Shown here: one piece after another, positions 7,158 to 16,727 of the stretch
Layout: each line of letters starts with the position of its first letter
Numbering within the stretch: the stretch's first letter is position 1
Assembly (NCBI GenBank): GCA_947462925.1
Contig: CANHQP010000009.1
Coordinates: 1-64,000, forward strand
DNA from: Flavobacteriia bacterium
Lineage (GTDB): Bacteria > Bacteroidota > Bacteroidia > Flavobacteriales_D > Crocinitomicaceae
Direction of reading: 5' to 3'
DNA length: 64,000 bases
Made by a program: the position numbers and the translations under genes
The notes under the pieces: model-generated
The model's input: the letters and a program-made list of their open reading frames with translations, nothing else
Database searches by the model: none
Told to the model about the DNA's origin: nothing

Positions 7158-9200
7158 ATGATGGAATTATTAAATCGTGAACTGAGTTGGTTGTCCTTCA
7201 ACGCAAGGGTTTTACAAGAAACATTGGATACAAAAGTGCCTTTAGTTGAAAGAATTAGATTTCTGGGAATTTATTCTAACAACATGGATGAATTTTTCAG
7301 AGTAAGGGTTGCCAATGTGAAAAGAATGATCTCTTTGAAAGAAGAAGAAGTTTTTGGATTTGATGGAAAACCTGCTGATTTACTTGAAGAAATAAGAAGC
7401 GTTGTAATGGATCAACAAAAGCAATTCGAGGCTTCTTATAGAAATTTGATTGAGGAATTAAGTCAAAATCAAATCTTTCAATTAAATGAAACAAAATTAA
7501 ATAAAGCCCAAACCGAAGAATTGGTCCACTATTTTCACAACGACCTAAAACACGCGATTGTTCCTATTATTTTAAAACCAGAAACTCCATTCCCTAAATT
7601 ACACGATAAAAGTATATACTTGGCCGTCAAATTAAAAACTGCCAACAAAGGGAAAGAATTTTTTGCTTTGGTAGAAATTCCACCAAATTATGAGCGCTTT
7701 TACAAAATTGAATACCAAGGCAAACATTTTTTTATACTGATTGACGACATCATCAGGTTAAATTTAGAATCCATTTTCTCTATTTTCTCCTTTGAATCGT
7801 TGGAAGCATATACTTTTAAGTTTACGCGTGACGCTGAATTGAATTTAGATGATGATATTTCCGTTTCTTTCATTGAAAAAATTGAAAGAAGCTTGAAAAT
7901 GAGAAAGAAAGGCGAACCTGTTCGCTTCGTTTTTGACCAAAAAATGCCAACTGATCTCAAAAATTATTTGCTCAAATCATTGAATTTAAAAGCTGGTATA
8001 AATGCCATTCCAGGTGGTCGCTACCACAACTTCAAAGATTTTAGTCGCTTTCCAAACTTTGGTAATAAGCATTTGACTTATACACCGATGCCACCTAATG
8101 CACATCCTGATTTTTTACAGGTGAAAAGCTTATTGAAGACGGTTTTAAATAAAGATATTTTACTGCATTTTCCTTATCAACGATTTGATTATGTGGTTGA
8201 TATGCTCAGAGAAGCTGCGATTGATCCAAAAGTAAAATCTATTAAAATCAACATTTACCGTGTAGCGAAGGATTCTCAAATAATGAATGCTTTGCTCAAC
8301 GCTGTAAGCAATGGAAAGGAAGTGATTGTGATTCTTGAACTTCAAGCGCGTTTTGACGAAGAAAATAACGTTTATTGGGCGGAAAGATTGAAAGAACATG
8401 GTGCTAAAGTTCTTTATGGCACGCAAGGATTAAAAGTGCATTCAAAATTGATTTTTATTACCAGGGTTTCTGGAGGAAAAGAACAATTAATCAGTTTTAT
8501 TGGAACAGGAAATTTTAATGAAAAAACCGCGAAAATCTACACCGATTTAGGACTTTTTACCGGAAATGCAGAAATCTGTCAAGAAGTGAAAAGAATTTTC
8601 AAATTGCTGGAAAACAATATACATCGAGGAACATATAAGCACTTACTTGTTTCTCCTTTTAACAACCGAAGAAAAATAACCAATTTAATTCAAAGAGAAA
8701 TTGACCATGCTAAAAAGGGAATTAACTCTGGAATTAGTCTTAAAATCAATAATTTAGTTGACAATAAACTCATAGAAAAATTGTATGAAGCTAGCTGCGC
8801 TGGTGTAAAAATAAAGTTATTGGTGAGAGGCGTTTGTTGCTTGGTGCCAGGAATCAAAAATGTGAGTGAAAACATCGAAGTGATAAGTATTGTGAACCGA
8901 TTTTTAGAACATGCACGTTTCATGATTTTTGAAAATAATAACAAGCCTCAATTTTTCATTACCTCCGCAGATTTGATGGAAAGAAATTTAGATAAACGGA
9001 TTGAAGTTGGGACACCAATTTTAGATCAAACTATCCAACAAGAAATCAGATTTATCTTTGATACTCAGTGGAAAGACAATCAAAAAGCGAGAATCATTGA
9101 CAAAAAGCAAAAAAATAAATACCGCAAACCGCATGAAGGTGAACCACTATTTGATTCTCAAAATGCGTTATATGATTTCTATCAGAAAAAATTATATTAG
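7158..9200 (+). CDS. ppk1: Polyphosphate kinase 1
   Basis: A 680-residue PPK1, which reversibly makes inorganic polyphosphate from ATP. The N-domain begins with the signature LNRELSWLSFNARVLQE. The middle carries the head domain, and two phospholipase-D-like domains form the catalytic C-terminal half. The autophosphorylated histidine is His428 in GLKVHSKLIFI, and the second conserved histidine is His585 in LEHARFMIFE. The length is normal for the family. Two adjacent ATGs (7158, 7161) could both be used. The gene is followed after 69 nt by an exopolyphosphatase in the same direction, so synthesis and breakdown of polyphosphate are coded side by side. Confidence 0.97.
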   Translation: MMELLNRELSWLSFNARVLQETLDTKVPLVERIRFLGIYSNNMDEFFRVRVANVKRMISLKEEEVFGFDGKPADLLEEIRSVVMDQQKQFEASYRNLIEELSQNQIFQLNETKLNKAQTEELVHYFHNDLKHAIVPIILKPETPFPKLHDKSIYLAVKLKTANKGKEFFALVEIPPNYERFYKIEYQGKHFFILIDDIIRLNLESIFSIFSFESLEAYTFKFTRDAELNLDDDISVSFIEKIERSLKMRKKGEPVRFVFDQKMPTDLKNYLLKSLNLKAGINAIPGGRYHNFKDFSRFPNFGNKHLTYTPMPPNAHPDFLQVKSLLKTVLNKDILLHFPYQRFDYVVDMLREAAIDPKVKSIKINIYRVAKDSQIMNALLNAVSNGKEVIVILELQARFDEENNVYWAERLKEHGAKVLYGTQGLKVHSKLIFITRVSGGKEQLISFIGTGNFNEKTAKIYTDLGLFTGNAEICQEVKRIFKLLENNIHRGTYKHLLVSPFNNRRKITNLIQREIDHAKKGINSGISLKINNLVDNKLIEKLYEASCAGVKIKLLVRGVCCLVPGIKNVSENIEVISIVNRFLEHARFMIFENNNKPQFFITSADLMERNLDKRIEVGTPILDQTIQQEIRFIFDTQWKDNQKARIIDKKQKNKYRKPHEGEPLFDSQNALYDFYQKKLY

Positions 9201-9269
9201 CTTGACATTTTGATGCTTTCCTAATTCTTCTAAATTTGACTATCTTCGGCACTTGTAATTCATGGAAAA

Positions 9270-10142
9270 ATGAAATTTGGTGCAATTGATATCGGAACGA
9301 ATGCTGCAAGGCTGCTTATAGGCGAGGTTTGTAAAGAAGGCAATCATTCTTTTGTCAAGAAAATTTCCTATACTAGAATCCCCTTAAGGCTTGGAGAACA
9401 GGTGTTTGACAATGGAATTATTTCCGAGGAAAAAATCATAGAATTTGTCAAAACCATGCAAGCTTTCAAATTGATTTCGGAAATGTTTCATGTTGTGGAG
9501 TTGCGTGCATGCGCTACATCTGCTATGAGGGAAGCCAAAAACGGTGCTGCTGTAGTTACCGAAATTTTGATCCAAACAGGCATCAATATTGAAGTTATTT
9601 CTGGTGATGAGGAAGCGAGGCTAATTTTTGGCACTTTTTTCTTACTCGATTTTGATAAAACTTCTCCTTTTTTGGTTATTGATGTGGGAGGAGGAAGCAC
9701 TGAAATTAGTGTTTTTGAAGAAGGTAAACGAGTGGCATCCAAATCATTTGAATTAGGAACTTTGCGATTATTGAAAGGAAAAACAGATTCAAAAATCTGG
9801 AAGGAATTGAAATCATGGTTAGACAAAAATGTTGATTCGAAGGTCGAACATAAAATTTTCGCCACTGGTGGAAATATCAACAAAGTTCATAAAATGGTTG
9901 GCTCAAATACTTCTGAAATTCAAATTAGAAAAGTTTCCAAATTGCGCAAAGAATTGGAAAAAATGACTTTGGAGGAAAGGGAAGATGTTTATCAATTGAA
10001 ACCAGATAGAGCCGATGTAATTGTTCCTGCTTGTGAGATTTTTGAATTTATCTTGAAAGAATTAAAAGTCAAAAATTTCTTCGTTCCTAAAATTGGTCTA
10101 TCAGACGGAATGATTTACGATTTATATTTAAATCATCAATAA
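9270..10142 (+). CDS. ppx: Exopolyphosphatase / guanosine pentaphosphate phosphatase family (Ppx/GppA)
   Basis: A 290-residue protein of the ASKHA fold. Phosphate-1 motif AIDIGTNAARLLIG lies near residues 5-18, phosphate-2 VIDVGGGSTEIS near 136-147, and the later ATGGN at about 198. It lacks the C-terminal HD-like domains of the 500-residue E. coli Ppx and GppA, as is common for short Bacteroidetes forms. It would remove terminal phosphates from polyphosphate and may also act on pppGpp; the two activities cannot be told apart by sequence. Placement directly after ppk1 favours the polyphosphate role. A weak TATCTTCG box lies upstream, so a separate promoter is possible. Confidence 0.9.
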   Translation: MKFGAIDIGTNAARLLIGEVCKEGNHSFVKKISYTRIPLRLGEQVFDNGIISEEKIIEFVKTMQAFKLISEMFHVVELRACATSAMREAKNGAAVVTEILIQTGINIEVISGDEEARLIFGTFFLLDFDKTSPFLVIDVGGGSTEISVFEEGKRVASKSFELGTLRLLKGKTDSKIWKELKSWLDKNVDSKVEHKIFATGGNINKVHKMVGSNTSEIQIRKVSKLRKELEKMTLEEREDVYQLKPDRADVIVPACEIFEFILKELKVKNFFVPKIGLSDGMIYDLYLNHQ

Positions 10143-10145
10143 GCC

Positions 10146-12935
10146 TCATTTTTCAAGAGTTTCAAAGCCAAAATCAGTCCCTTTATCCATGGCAGGAATT
10201 CCCTCAATCAACCATTTTGGTGCAGGTGCATTGAGAAGATAGTAATCAAAATATTGTCTCATTCTCCAACTTAAATCCATTCGATTTGCATTCTTCATCA
10301 AATTGTGATCATCGCCGTTGTAGTTTAACATCCAAACCGGTTTACCCAACCTTTTTAATCCTGTGAACAATTCAATCCCTTGATACCACGGAACAGATCC
10401 GTCCGCATCATTGTGCATAATTAGGAGTGGAGTTTGAACTTTTGGCAAATGAAATAATGGGGAATTTTCGATGTATAATTCTGGAGCTTCCCAAATGGTT
10501 TTTCCAATTCTACTTTGCGTTTTTTCATATTGAAATTGTCTATTCAAACCACTTCCCCATCTGATTCCGCCGTAGGCTGAAAACATATTTCCAACAGGTG
10601 CTCCAGCCATTGCAACCTTGTATCTACTAGTCATCGTAATTAGCTGCGCAGTTTGATATCCTCCCCAACTTTGACCCTGAAGTCCCATTCTTGTTGAATC
10701 AACAGACTTATATTTTTTTAAAACGTAATCTGTTCCGCTCATAATACAGTCGTATGCACCTTTGGCAGGGTGACCAATTTTGTATCGAATATCTGGAATC
10801 AAAACAAAATATCCGGCAGAACAATATTCTGTTGGATAGATAATGGAAGCTGTTGGTTTGGGTGCATAATGGTTGTGCAATTCGTCGCTATACATTTCGT
10901 AGAAATAAACCAACAAAGGGTACTTTTTAGTCGAATCGTAATTTTCTGGCTTATACAATAATCCTTCTAATGGAATTCCATCATAACTTTTCCAATTGAT
11001 CAATTCAACTGTTGCCCAATTGTACTCATTTTGCTGTGGATTGGTGATTGATATTTTTTGCGCAGATTGTTTGTTTTCCCAATCACTTAAGTACGCATCA
11101 GGATAATCTTGTAGCGAAGATTTTTGATAAAGGTATTCTTTGCTTTTTTTAGCCTTCTTAAAACCTAAAAAATCATGATTTGAATGAATTTGTTCTTCTA
11201 AAAGAATTTTGCCATTTTCATATTTCGGCTTGTAAATTGTGGTTGATTTATCTTTTTCATGAAAACCAACGATATAAGTATTTTCAAAATTAATAAAGGT
11301 AGAATCACTTTCCCATGAATTTAGTCGTAATCTAATGTTGTTTTTCTCGCCAAAGTGATTGGTAATTGATTGGATAACTTTCGTTTGGATGTTATATGTC
11401 CAAATATCATATTTTGATTGAATTAATACTTCCTTTTCTCCTTGTAACCAACCAATGACTCCTAAAGGAGCAGGAGTTTGTGCCATTCCATTTACATCTT
11501 CCAGCCATTCTCTTTTTTCACCACAAGTTATGCAACTTTCTTGTCCAGTTTTTAGATTGATGTAATATTGTTGTAAATCTTTTTCGTTAAACCAAATAGC
11601 TGAATTTCCATCAGTTGACAAATCGATTCCATAAATAATTGCCTTCTTGATTAATTTTGTTTCTCCAGTTTTCACATTCACTACATAGGCGTCTCTTTTG
11701 TTTGGATATTCCCAATTGTAATTTTTTTGATACGGTTTTTCTACATATCCAAGCGCGAAATCTGAATTTCCGTGGTCTAATTTAGAGACTTCTAGTGTAT
11801 CAGTTTCGAGCATTTTAATTCCTCCTTCACTTAAATCGTATACTCCAAGTAATGTACTTTTCTGGTCGTTTTCTAATTCGGATAATTGCTGCGGTTGAAG
11901 TCGATCATCCTGCCAGTGCCAGATGTCTAATTTTACTTTTTCGTTTTCTAAAAGTGAATCTTTTACCTCTTTTTTCGGTTTATCTGCAATACCAAAGAAG
12001 ATTCGTTTTCCATTGTAGGAGAAATTGGCAGAATAATGCTTGCTGACTGAAAATGCAGTTGAAAAACTTGCACTTAGAGTGTCGATCAATAAACTTAATT
12101 TTTTGTTCTCCAAATCAGCATGATAAAGCTGATATACTTTACTTTTAGCTGTATCAATAGATGCTGTAAAAGTGATCTCATTTCCTTTCTGATTAAATTG
12201 GATTGCAGAAACCGCGTTGAATTTTGTGGGAATTTGCCATAAACTTTCATTATTCATGGTATTGCCCGCATAAATTTGCAATGTATCGACTTTATCTTTC
12301 TTGTGCGTAACGAAAACATATGCATTTCCTTTGCTTGGATAGTAAATTTGTTTTACATCTTTTTTCCTGAATTTAATTTCTTTATTTGGTTCAAAAACAA
12401 CAAGAATATTTCCATCAGATTCATATTTTTTGGGCTCAATTCCTTTTTTGAATAGTCTTTTTTTCTTTTTAGCGACAGGCAATTTGTTTCCATCCGCTAT
12501 GTATGACATCCAACTGGTTTCTGGAGCAACATTGAATGACTTGACTTTTTCAATCTTAGTCATTTTCTTGGTTTCAAAAAAGTAGATTCCTAAACTGTCC
12601 TTGGGCCATTTTTCTTTTTTGATTTCTTTCAATTCACAGTTTCTCAAGGTATCAAATCCCGGAGTGATTTTATAAGCCACATACTTTTGATCACCTGAAA
12701 TTAATGGGTTTACAGCTCTGAAAATTGAATCTTTGGCGCCTGTTTGATTGTTGATGATATACAAATATCCATCGCCACGATGTGGTTTGATTGTATAAAC
12801 AGAAAATTTTCCATCCGCTGAAATTTTTGTGTCTCCAATTTTTTTCCAATCATTATAAATTGTGTGGTCAATTACTTTTTTCTGGGCATAAGACAAGAAG
12901 GGCAAGCACAACAGAATGGAAAAAATGAATTTCAT
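10146..12935 (-). CDS. Secreted prolyl oligopeptidase-family (S9) serine peptidase
   Basis: About 929 residues from the chosen start. A signal peptide MKFIFSILLCLPFLSYAQ is followed by a long beta-propeller-like region and a C-terminal alpha/beta-hydrolase domain. The nucleophile lies in GQSWGG (serine codon 10670-10668), the acid in HNDADGSVPW, and the histidine in GDDHNLM; all three are in S9 order. It should be exported and cleave peptides, as DPP-type peptidases of Bacteroidetes do. The frame is open 17 codons further, to 12986, but that extension places residues before the signal peptide and overlaps the queA terminator, so ATG 12935 is preferred. It converges with ppx, with only 3 nt between the stops. 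Confidence 0.9.
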   Translation of the reverse strand: MKFIFSILLCLPFLSYAQKKVIDHTIYNDWKKIGDTKISADGKFSVYTIKPHRGDGYLYIINNQTGAKDSIFRAVNPLISGDQKYVAYKITPGFDTLRNCELKEIKKEKWPKDSLGIYFFETKKMTKIEKVKSFNVAPETSWMSYIADGNKLPVAKKKKRLFKKGIEPKKYESDGNILVVFEPNKEIKFRKKDVKQIYYPSKGNAYVFVTHKKDKVDTLQIYAGNTMNNESLWQIPTKFNAVSAIQFNQKGNEITFTASIDTAKSKVYQLYHADLENKKLSLLIDTLSASFSTAFSVSKHYSANFSYNGKRIFFGIADKPKKEVKDSLLENEKVKLDIWHWQDDRLQPQQLSELENDQKSTLLGVYDLSEGGIKMLETDTLEVSKLDHGNSDFALGYVEKPYQKNYNWEYPNKRDAYVVNVKTGETKLIKKAIIYGIDLSTDGNSAIWFNEKDLQQYYINLKTGQESCITCGEKREWLEDVNGMAQTPAPLGVIGWLQGEKEVLIQSKYDIWTYNIQTKVIQSITNHFGEKNNIRLRLNSWESDSTFINFENTYIVGFHEKDKSTTIYKPKYENGKILLEEQIHSNHDFLGFKKAKKSKEYLYQKSSLQDYPDAYLSDWENKQSAQKISITNPQQNEYNWATVELINWKSYDGIPLEGLLYKPENYDSTKKYPLLVYFYEMYSDELHNHYAPKPTASIIYPTEYCSAGYFVLIPDIRYKIGHPAKGAYDCIMSGTDYVLKKYKSVDSTRMGLQGQSWGGYQTAQLITMTSRYKVAMAGAPVGNMFSAYGGIRWGSGLNRQFQYEKTQSRIGKTIWEAPELYIENSPLFHLPKVQTPLLIMHNDADGSVPWYQGIELFTGLKRLGKPVWMLNYNGDDHNLMKNANRMDLSWRMRQYFDYYLLNAPAPKWLIEGIPAMDKGTDFGFETLEK

Positions 12936-12984
12936 CGAGATTAATTTTGAATTGATGTTAAAATTAGCAGAATAGTTTGGAAAC

Positions 12985-13017
12985 AAAAAATCCCTTCAAC
13001 AAATTGCTAAAGGGATA
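12985..13017 (-). terminator. Intrinsic terminator of queA
   Basis: An ATCCCTT/AAGGGAT stem (about 12990-12997 with 13009-13015) is followed on the minus strand by TTTTTTGTTT. It lies just past the queA stop. Confidence 0.8.
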
Positions 13018-13035
13018 TTTTGAAATGTATGCTTC

Positions 13036-14094
13036 TTACAAGATTAACATCGCGTCACCGTAAGAATAGAATTTGTATTTTTCTTTGATAGCTGTTTGAT
13101 ATGCTTCCATCATTAAATCATGACCACAGAAAGCAGAAATCATCATCAATAAAGTGGATAATGGTGTATGGAAATTAGTAACCAAACAATCAGCGATACT
13201 AAAATCGTAAGGAGGGAAAATGAATTTGTTTGTCCATCCATCGAATGGTTTCAATAATCCGTCAGTAGAAACTGAAGTTTCAATCGCACGCATAGAAGTT
13301 GTTCCGATTGCGCAAACTTTGTGTTTGGTAGTTTTTGCTTTGTTAACGATTTCTGCACATTTTTGATTGATAATCACTTGTTCAGAATCCATTTTGTGTT
13401 TCGTCAAATCTTCAACTTCAACAGTTCTGAAAGTTCCTAAACCAACATGCAAAGTAACTTCAGCAAAATTAACCCCTTTCAATTCCAATCTTTTCAATAA
13501 TTCTCTTGAAAAGTGTAAACCTGCAGTTGGAGCAGCCACCGCACCTTCTTCTTTGGCATAAATGGTTTGGTATCTTTCTTCGTCAGATTCTTCAACACTT
13601 CTTTTGATATATTTTGGAAGTGGCGTTTCACCCAATTCAGTGATTTTTGCTTTGAAATCTTCGTAAGGTCCGTCAAATAAGAATCTCAAAGTACGGCCAC
13701 GAGAAGTTGTGTTGTCGATTACCTCTGCAACCAATGAATCATCATCACCGAAATACAATTTATTTCCAATTCTGATTTTTCTAGCTGGATCGACTAAAAC
13801 ATCCCAAAGTAAACTTTCGCGATTCAATTCTCTCAATAAGAAAACTTCAATTTTCGCGCCTGTTTTTTCCTTGTTTCCATACATTCTTGCAGGGAAAACT
13901 TTGGTGTTATTGGTAATCATTACATCACCATCGCTGAAATAGTTGATGATGTCTTTGAATAATTTATGTTCAATTTTACCCGTTTTACGGTGAATGACCA
14001 TCAATCTGGCTTCGTCTCTGTTTTCTTGTGGATATTCAGCAATTAATTCATCTGGTAAATCAAAACTGAATTCTGAAAGTTTCATTTTGCTCAT
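13036..14094 (-). CDS. queA: S-adenosylmethionine:tRNA ribosyltransferase-isomerase
   Basis: A 352-residue QueA. It transfers the ribosyl part of SAM to 7-aminomethyl-7-deazaguanine at tRNA position 34, making epoxyqueuosine. The family signature is clear: an N-terminal [12 protein letters not shown], then AAPTAGLHF in the centre, [12 protein letters not shown], and [15 protein letters not shown] near the end. The length matches the family. The frame starts MSKMKLSEF; the second ATG, three codons later, gives the more usual MKLSEF start. A TACCTTTG box at 14177-14170 is a good -7 element, with a leader of about 70 nt. No other queuosine genes are in the window. Confidence 0.96.
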   Translation of the reverse strand: MSKMKLSEFSFDLPDELIAEYPQENRDEARLMVIHRKTGKIEHKLFKDIINYFSDGDVMITNNTKVFPARMYGNKEKTGAKIEVFLLRELNRESLLWDVLVDPARKIRIGNKLYFGDDDSLVAEVIDNTTSRGRTLRFLFDGPYEDFKAKITELGETPLPKYIKRSVEESDEERYQTIYAKEEGAVAAPTAGLHFSRELLKRLELKGVNFAEVTLHVGLGTFRTVEVEDLTKHKMDSEQVIINQKCAEIVNKAKTTKHKVCAIGTTSMRAIETSVSTDGLLKPFDGWTNKFIFPPYDFSIADCLVTNFHTPLSTLLMMISAFCGHDLMMEAYQTAIKEKYKFYSYGDAMLIL

Positions 14095-14169
14095 TCGCGA
14101 TATATTTTAGTAAAATATTGTTTGCATTAAACTGATAAAAAAATCATTTTTCAACAGTCAAAAAGAGCA

Positions 14170-14177
14170 CAAAGGTA
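14170..14177 (-). promoter_or_regulatory. Putative -7 box TACCTTTG of queA
   Basis: An exact match to TAnnTTTG on the minus strand, 75 nt upstream of the first queA ATG. No clear -33 TTG was found. Confidence 0.5.
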
Positions 14178-14251
14178 TAAAAATTTCACGTACTTTTTTG
14201 TGTTTTTGATTGCTTTTATTTTTGAAGTACTTAAAATCATGGAAACAAAAA

Positions 14252-14277
14252 AAAGTCGAACTTTTCAGTCCGACTTT
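14252..14277 (-). terminator. Intrinsic terminator of the twin lipoprotein genes
   Basis: The arms AAAGTCG (14252-14258) and CGACTTT (14271-14277) pair. On the minus strand they are followed by a T-run and GTTTCC. The hairpin lies 20 nt past the stop at 14298. Confidence 0.8.
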
Positions 14278-14297
14278 CAATATGTATAAAAATGCGA

Positions 14298-14681
14298 TTA
14301 TTGAATAAAAACAGTTTCTTCATTGGTAACTTCTTCTTCTATTTTGATGATTCCTGTACCTTTTAGACCATTTTTTCTAGCGTCAATATTTAAAACGGCA
14401 ACACCAGCTTGACCTAATTTGTATTCTTCATTGAAATTAAAGCTTGCGATTCCGTCTGCGTCTGAATAAGCTGTATCGTATAAAGTTACATTGGCAGGAT
14501 TGTTCGTTGTTGAAACTCCCTTTAAGATTACTTTGCAACCTTCTACTGGTTGGTTTGCTGCATCTTTGACGTAAATATTTGCAATTGTGTCTTTTTTCTT
14601 GCGACAACCTGTAGCGATTAATACTGAAGTTACAGTAAGTAAACTTAGAAGTAAAAACGCTTTAGAGAATATGAATTTCAT
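14298..14681 (-). CDS. Small lipoprotein with an Ig-like/transthyretin-like fold (twin 2)
   Basis: A 127-residue protein with a lipoprotein signal peptide ending in the lipobox IATGC (Cys26), followed by a Lys/Arg-rich anchor. The mature part reads IYVKDAANQPVEGCKVILKG and later SDADGIASFNF. That layout resembles the carboxypeptidase-regulatory-like or transthyretin-like beta-sandwich, in which D-G-x-A-x-F closes the repeat. No enzyme motif is present, and the function is unknown. It lies 39 nt after a second lipoprotein gene of identical length and similar layout, so the two form an operon and probably arose by duplication. Confidence 0.7.
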   Translation of the reverse strand: MKFIFSKAFLLLSLLTVTSVLIATGCRKKKDTIANIYVKDAANQPVEGCKVILKGVSTTNNPANVTLYDTAYSDADGIASFNFNEEYKLGQAGVAVLNIDARKNGLKGTGIIKIEEEVTNEETVFIQ

Positions 14682-14720
14682 AATTTTTTAATTTATTTGA
14701 AATGAACGTAAAAAACCTAA

Positions 14721-15104
14721 TTAAGGTTCCATAATAATAGTTTCTACATTCGTAATGTTTGCTCGACAACGAATTCTTCCGTATCCAACTTTCGTGTCTT
14801 TTTTCACAATAATGTCAAAATAACCTACTTCTCCTTTAGGTGGCTTTTCACCAAAATAATCTGTCATGTCAAAAGTGGCAAAACCTGTAGAATTAGTAAA
14901 AAGTGTATCAACATAAGCCTTGGTTGCAGGAGTTGAATTAACGTCTCCAATAATCACAACTTTTGCATTGTTCTCTAACTGATTGCTGTTAGATCTAACA
15001 AAAATTTTCATGATAGATGGGTCTCTTTTACAAGATTGCATAGTAATCGTTACCATCGCAAACATGAAAAGAAGTGCAGTAAATTTAAAGGTCTTTTTCA
15101 TCAA
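14721..15104 (-). CDS. Small lipoprotein with an Ig-like fold (twin 1)
   Basis: A 127-residue lipoprotein. The signal peptide ends in TMQSC (Cys25), followed by KRD. The mature domain begins KIFVRSNSNQLENNAKVVI and contains NSTGFATFDM, which aligns with SDADGIASFNF of the twin downstream. Both end with a T-N-x-E-T-x-x-x stretch (ITNVETIIMEP here, VTNEETVFIQ there). This supports common descent although overall identity is low. A TAACTTTG box at 15129-15122 lies 17 nt before the ATG, so this is the promoter-proximal gene. The second ATG, one codon on, is equally good. Function unknown. Confidence 0.7.
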   Translation of the reverse strand: MMKKTFKFTALLFMFAMVTITMQSCKRDPSIMKIFVRSNSNQLENNAKVVIIGDVNSTPATKAYVDTLFTNSTGFATFDMTDYFGEKPPKGEVGYFDIIVKKDTKVGYGRIRCRANITNVETIIMEP

Positions 15105-15121
15105 TTTAAATTCTTTAAGTT

Positions 15122-15129
15122 CAAAGTTA
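15122..15129 (-). promoter_or_regulatory. Putative -7 box TAACTTTG of the twin lipoprotein operon
   Basis: An exact TAnnTTTG match, 17 nt upstream of the first lipoprotein ATG at 15104. Confidence 0.5.
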
Positions 15130-15274
15130 ATCTATTTATTTAACTTATTTTCCATAATCTTGGTTATTTACTAAATTCGCAAGCGGAAAGTAAAAATAAC
15201 GCTAAAAGACTACAAATAAATAAAAAAGGTTTGAATCTTGCAATTTAATTTTTACAAACCTCTCATGAAGACGT

Positions 15275-15282
15275 TATCTTTG
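15275..15282 (+). promoter_or_regulatory. Putative -7 box TATCTTTG of pheS
   Basis: An exact TAnnTTTG match, 30 nt upstream of the pheS ATG at 15313. Confidence 0.5.
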
Positions 15283-15312
15283 TGGTAAAAGTTGGTTGAT
15301 TTTTGTCAAAAT

Positions 15313-16335
15313 ATGAAAGAAAAAATAAAAATATTAGCTGCTGAAATTGAAAGTTTTGCGATTTCAAATCCGCAAGAATTGGAAAATTTCAGAATCAAAT
15401 TTATTGGTACCAAAGGATCTATTAAAGAGTTATTTAATGACTTGAAATCTGTTCCAAATGAGGAAAAAAAGGAAATTGGTCAGTTAATGAATGGTCTGAG
15501 AATGTTGGCTGAAGATAAATTCAATCAATTTAAAAACAATCTTGAAGAAGCAAATAATCAGGCTGAATCAATTGATTTTTCTAGACCTGGAGAAGATTTT
15601 GCAATTGGCTCTCATCATCCGATTTCATTGGTTCGTTCTGAGATTATTGCTATTTTCAATCGCATCGGTTACACGGTTTCCGAAGGACCAGAAATCGAAG
15701 ATGATTGGCATAATTTCTCTGCATTAAATTTTCCACCTGAGCATCCTGCACGAGACATGCAAGATACTTTTTTCATCGAGAAAGGAGAGAATGAGATGGC
15801 TTTAAGAACACATACTTCATCTGTTCAAGTACGCGTAATGGAAAATCAACAGCCTCCAATTAGAACAATTTCTCCAGGAAGAGTTTATCGTAATGAGGCA
15901 ATATCGGCACGTGCACATTGCTTTTTTCACCAAGTGGAAGGTTTATACATTGACAAAAATGTTTCTTTCGCTGATTTGAAACAGACTTTGTTGCATTTTG
16001 CTCAAGAAATGTTTGGCGAAAAAGCACAAATTCGCTTGCGACCATCTTATTTTCCATTCACGGAACCAAGCGCTGAAGTAGATGTTTCTTGCTCAATCTG
16101 TAATTCGAAAGGTTGCAATGTTTGTAAATATACTGGCTGGCTTGAAATTTTAGGTTGCGGGATGGTAGATCCAAATGTTTTGGAAGCTGCTGGCATCGAT
16201 TCGAAAGTTTACAGTGGATTTGCTTTTGGAATGGGAATCGAAAGAATTACTCAATTAAAATATAAAGTCAACGATTTACGTTTATACTCTGAAAACGACA
16301 TTCGCTTCTTGAAACAATTTACATCCGTATTATAA
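15313..16335 (+). CDS. pheS: Phenylalanyl-tRNA synthetase alpha subunit
   Basis: 340 residues. The N-terminal coiled coil (about 1-85) binds tRNA. The class II catalytic core follows, with GPEIEDDWHNFSALNFP and HPARDMQDTFF, the motif 2 region RTHTSSVQVRVM, and the motif 3 region FAFGMGIERI. It charges tRNA-Phe together with the beta subunit PheT, which is not in the window. The frame is open seven codons upstream to a TTG at 15292, but ATG 15313 gives the normal PheS start MKEKIK. A TATCTTTG box lies 30 nt upstream. It is followed after 11 nt by ytxJ and then a cyclotransferase gene, forming an operon. Confidence 0.97.
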   Translation: MKEKIKILAAEIESFAISNPQELENFRIKFIGTKGSIKELFNDLKSVPNEEKKEIGQLMNGLRMLAEDKFNQFKNNLEEANNQAESIDFSRPGEDFAIGSHHPISLVRSEIIAIFNRIGYTVSEGPEIEDDWHNFSALNFPPEHPARDMQDTFFIEKGENEMALRTHTSSVQVRVMENQQPPIRTISPGRVYRNEAISARAHCFFHQVEGLYIDKNVSFADLKQTLLHFAQEMFGEKAQIRLRPSYFPFTEPSAEVDVSCSICNSKGCNVCKYTGWLEILGCGMVDPNVLEAAGIDSKVYSGFAFGMGIERITQLKYKVNDLRLYSENDIRFLKQFTSVL

Positions 16336-16346
16336 GATTATCCAAC

Positions 16347-16718
16347 ATGGGACTTTTTTCAAAATCATCTTCGCCAGTTTCTTCGTTTCCTTGGAAAGAA
16401 ATTACCTCTGTAGAACAGTTTAATGAAATGTTGAACGCGCCGTCGGAGAAAGCAAAATTGTTTTTTAAGCACAGCACGCGTTGCAGTATATCTTCCATGG
16501 CGTTGAAAGGCTTTGAAAGAGAATGGCACACTTCAAACGAAGATTTCGAATTGTTTTTTGTCGATTTAATTGCACACAGAGACGTGTCAAATGCAATTGC
16601 AGAAACGTCACATGTGGTTCATCAATCGCCACAAGTGGTTGTTTGGAGAAATGATGAAGTGGTTTATGATGCTTCTCACCACCACATTGACGCACAAAAA
16701 ATTCAACAGTCAATTTAA
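16347..16718 (+). CDS. ytxJ: YtxJ-like bacilliredoxin (DUF2847)
   Basis: A 123-residue thioredoxin-fold protein with a monothiol active site in KHSTRCSISS (Cys46). The stretch FKHSTRCSISSMALKGFE is the family signature of YtxJ/BrxC-type bacilliredoxins, which remove bacillithiol from S-thiolated proteins. The sequence ends VYDASHHHIDAQKI, also typical. The length is a little over the usual 105-110 residues because of an N-terminal addition of about 15. Its presence suggests that the organism uses bacillithiol, though no synthesis gene is in the window. It lies 11 nt after pheS and 9 nt before the next gene. Confidence 0.88.
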   Translation: MGLFSKSSSPVSSFPWKEITSVEQFNEMLNAPSEKAKLFFKHSTRCSISSMALKGFEREWHTSNEDFELFFVDLIAHRDVSNAIAETSHVVHQSPQVVVWRNDEVVYDASHHHIDAQKIQQSI

Positions 16719-16727
16719 AATTTTGTC

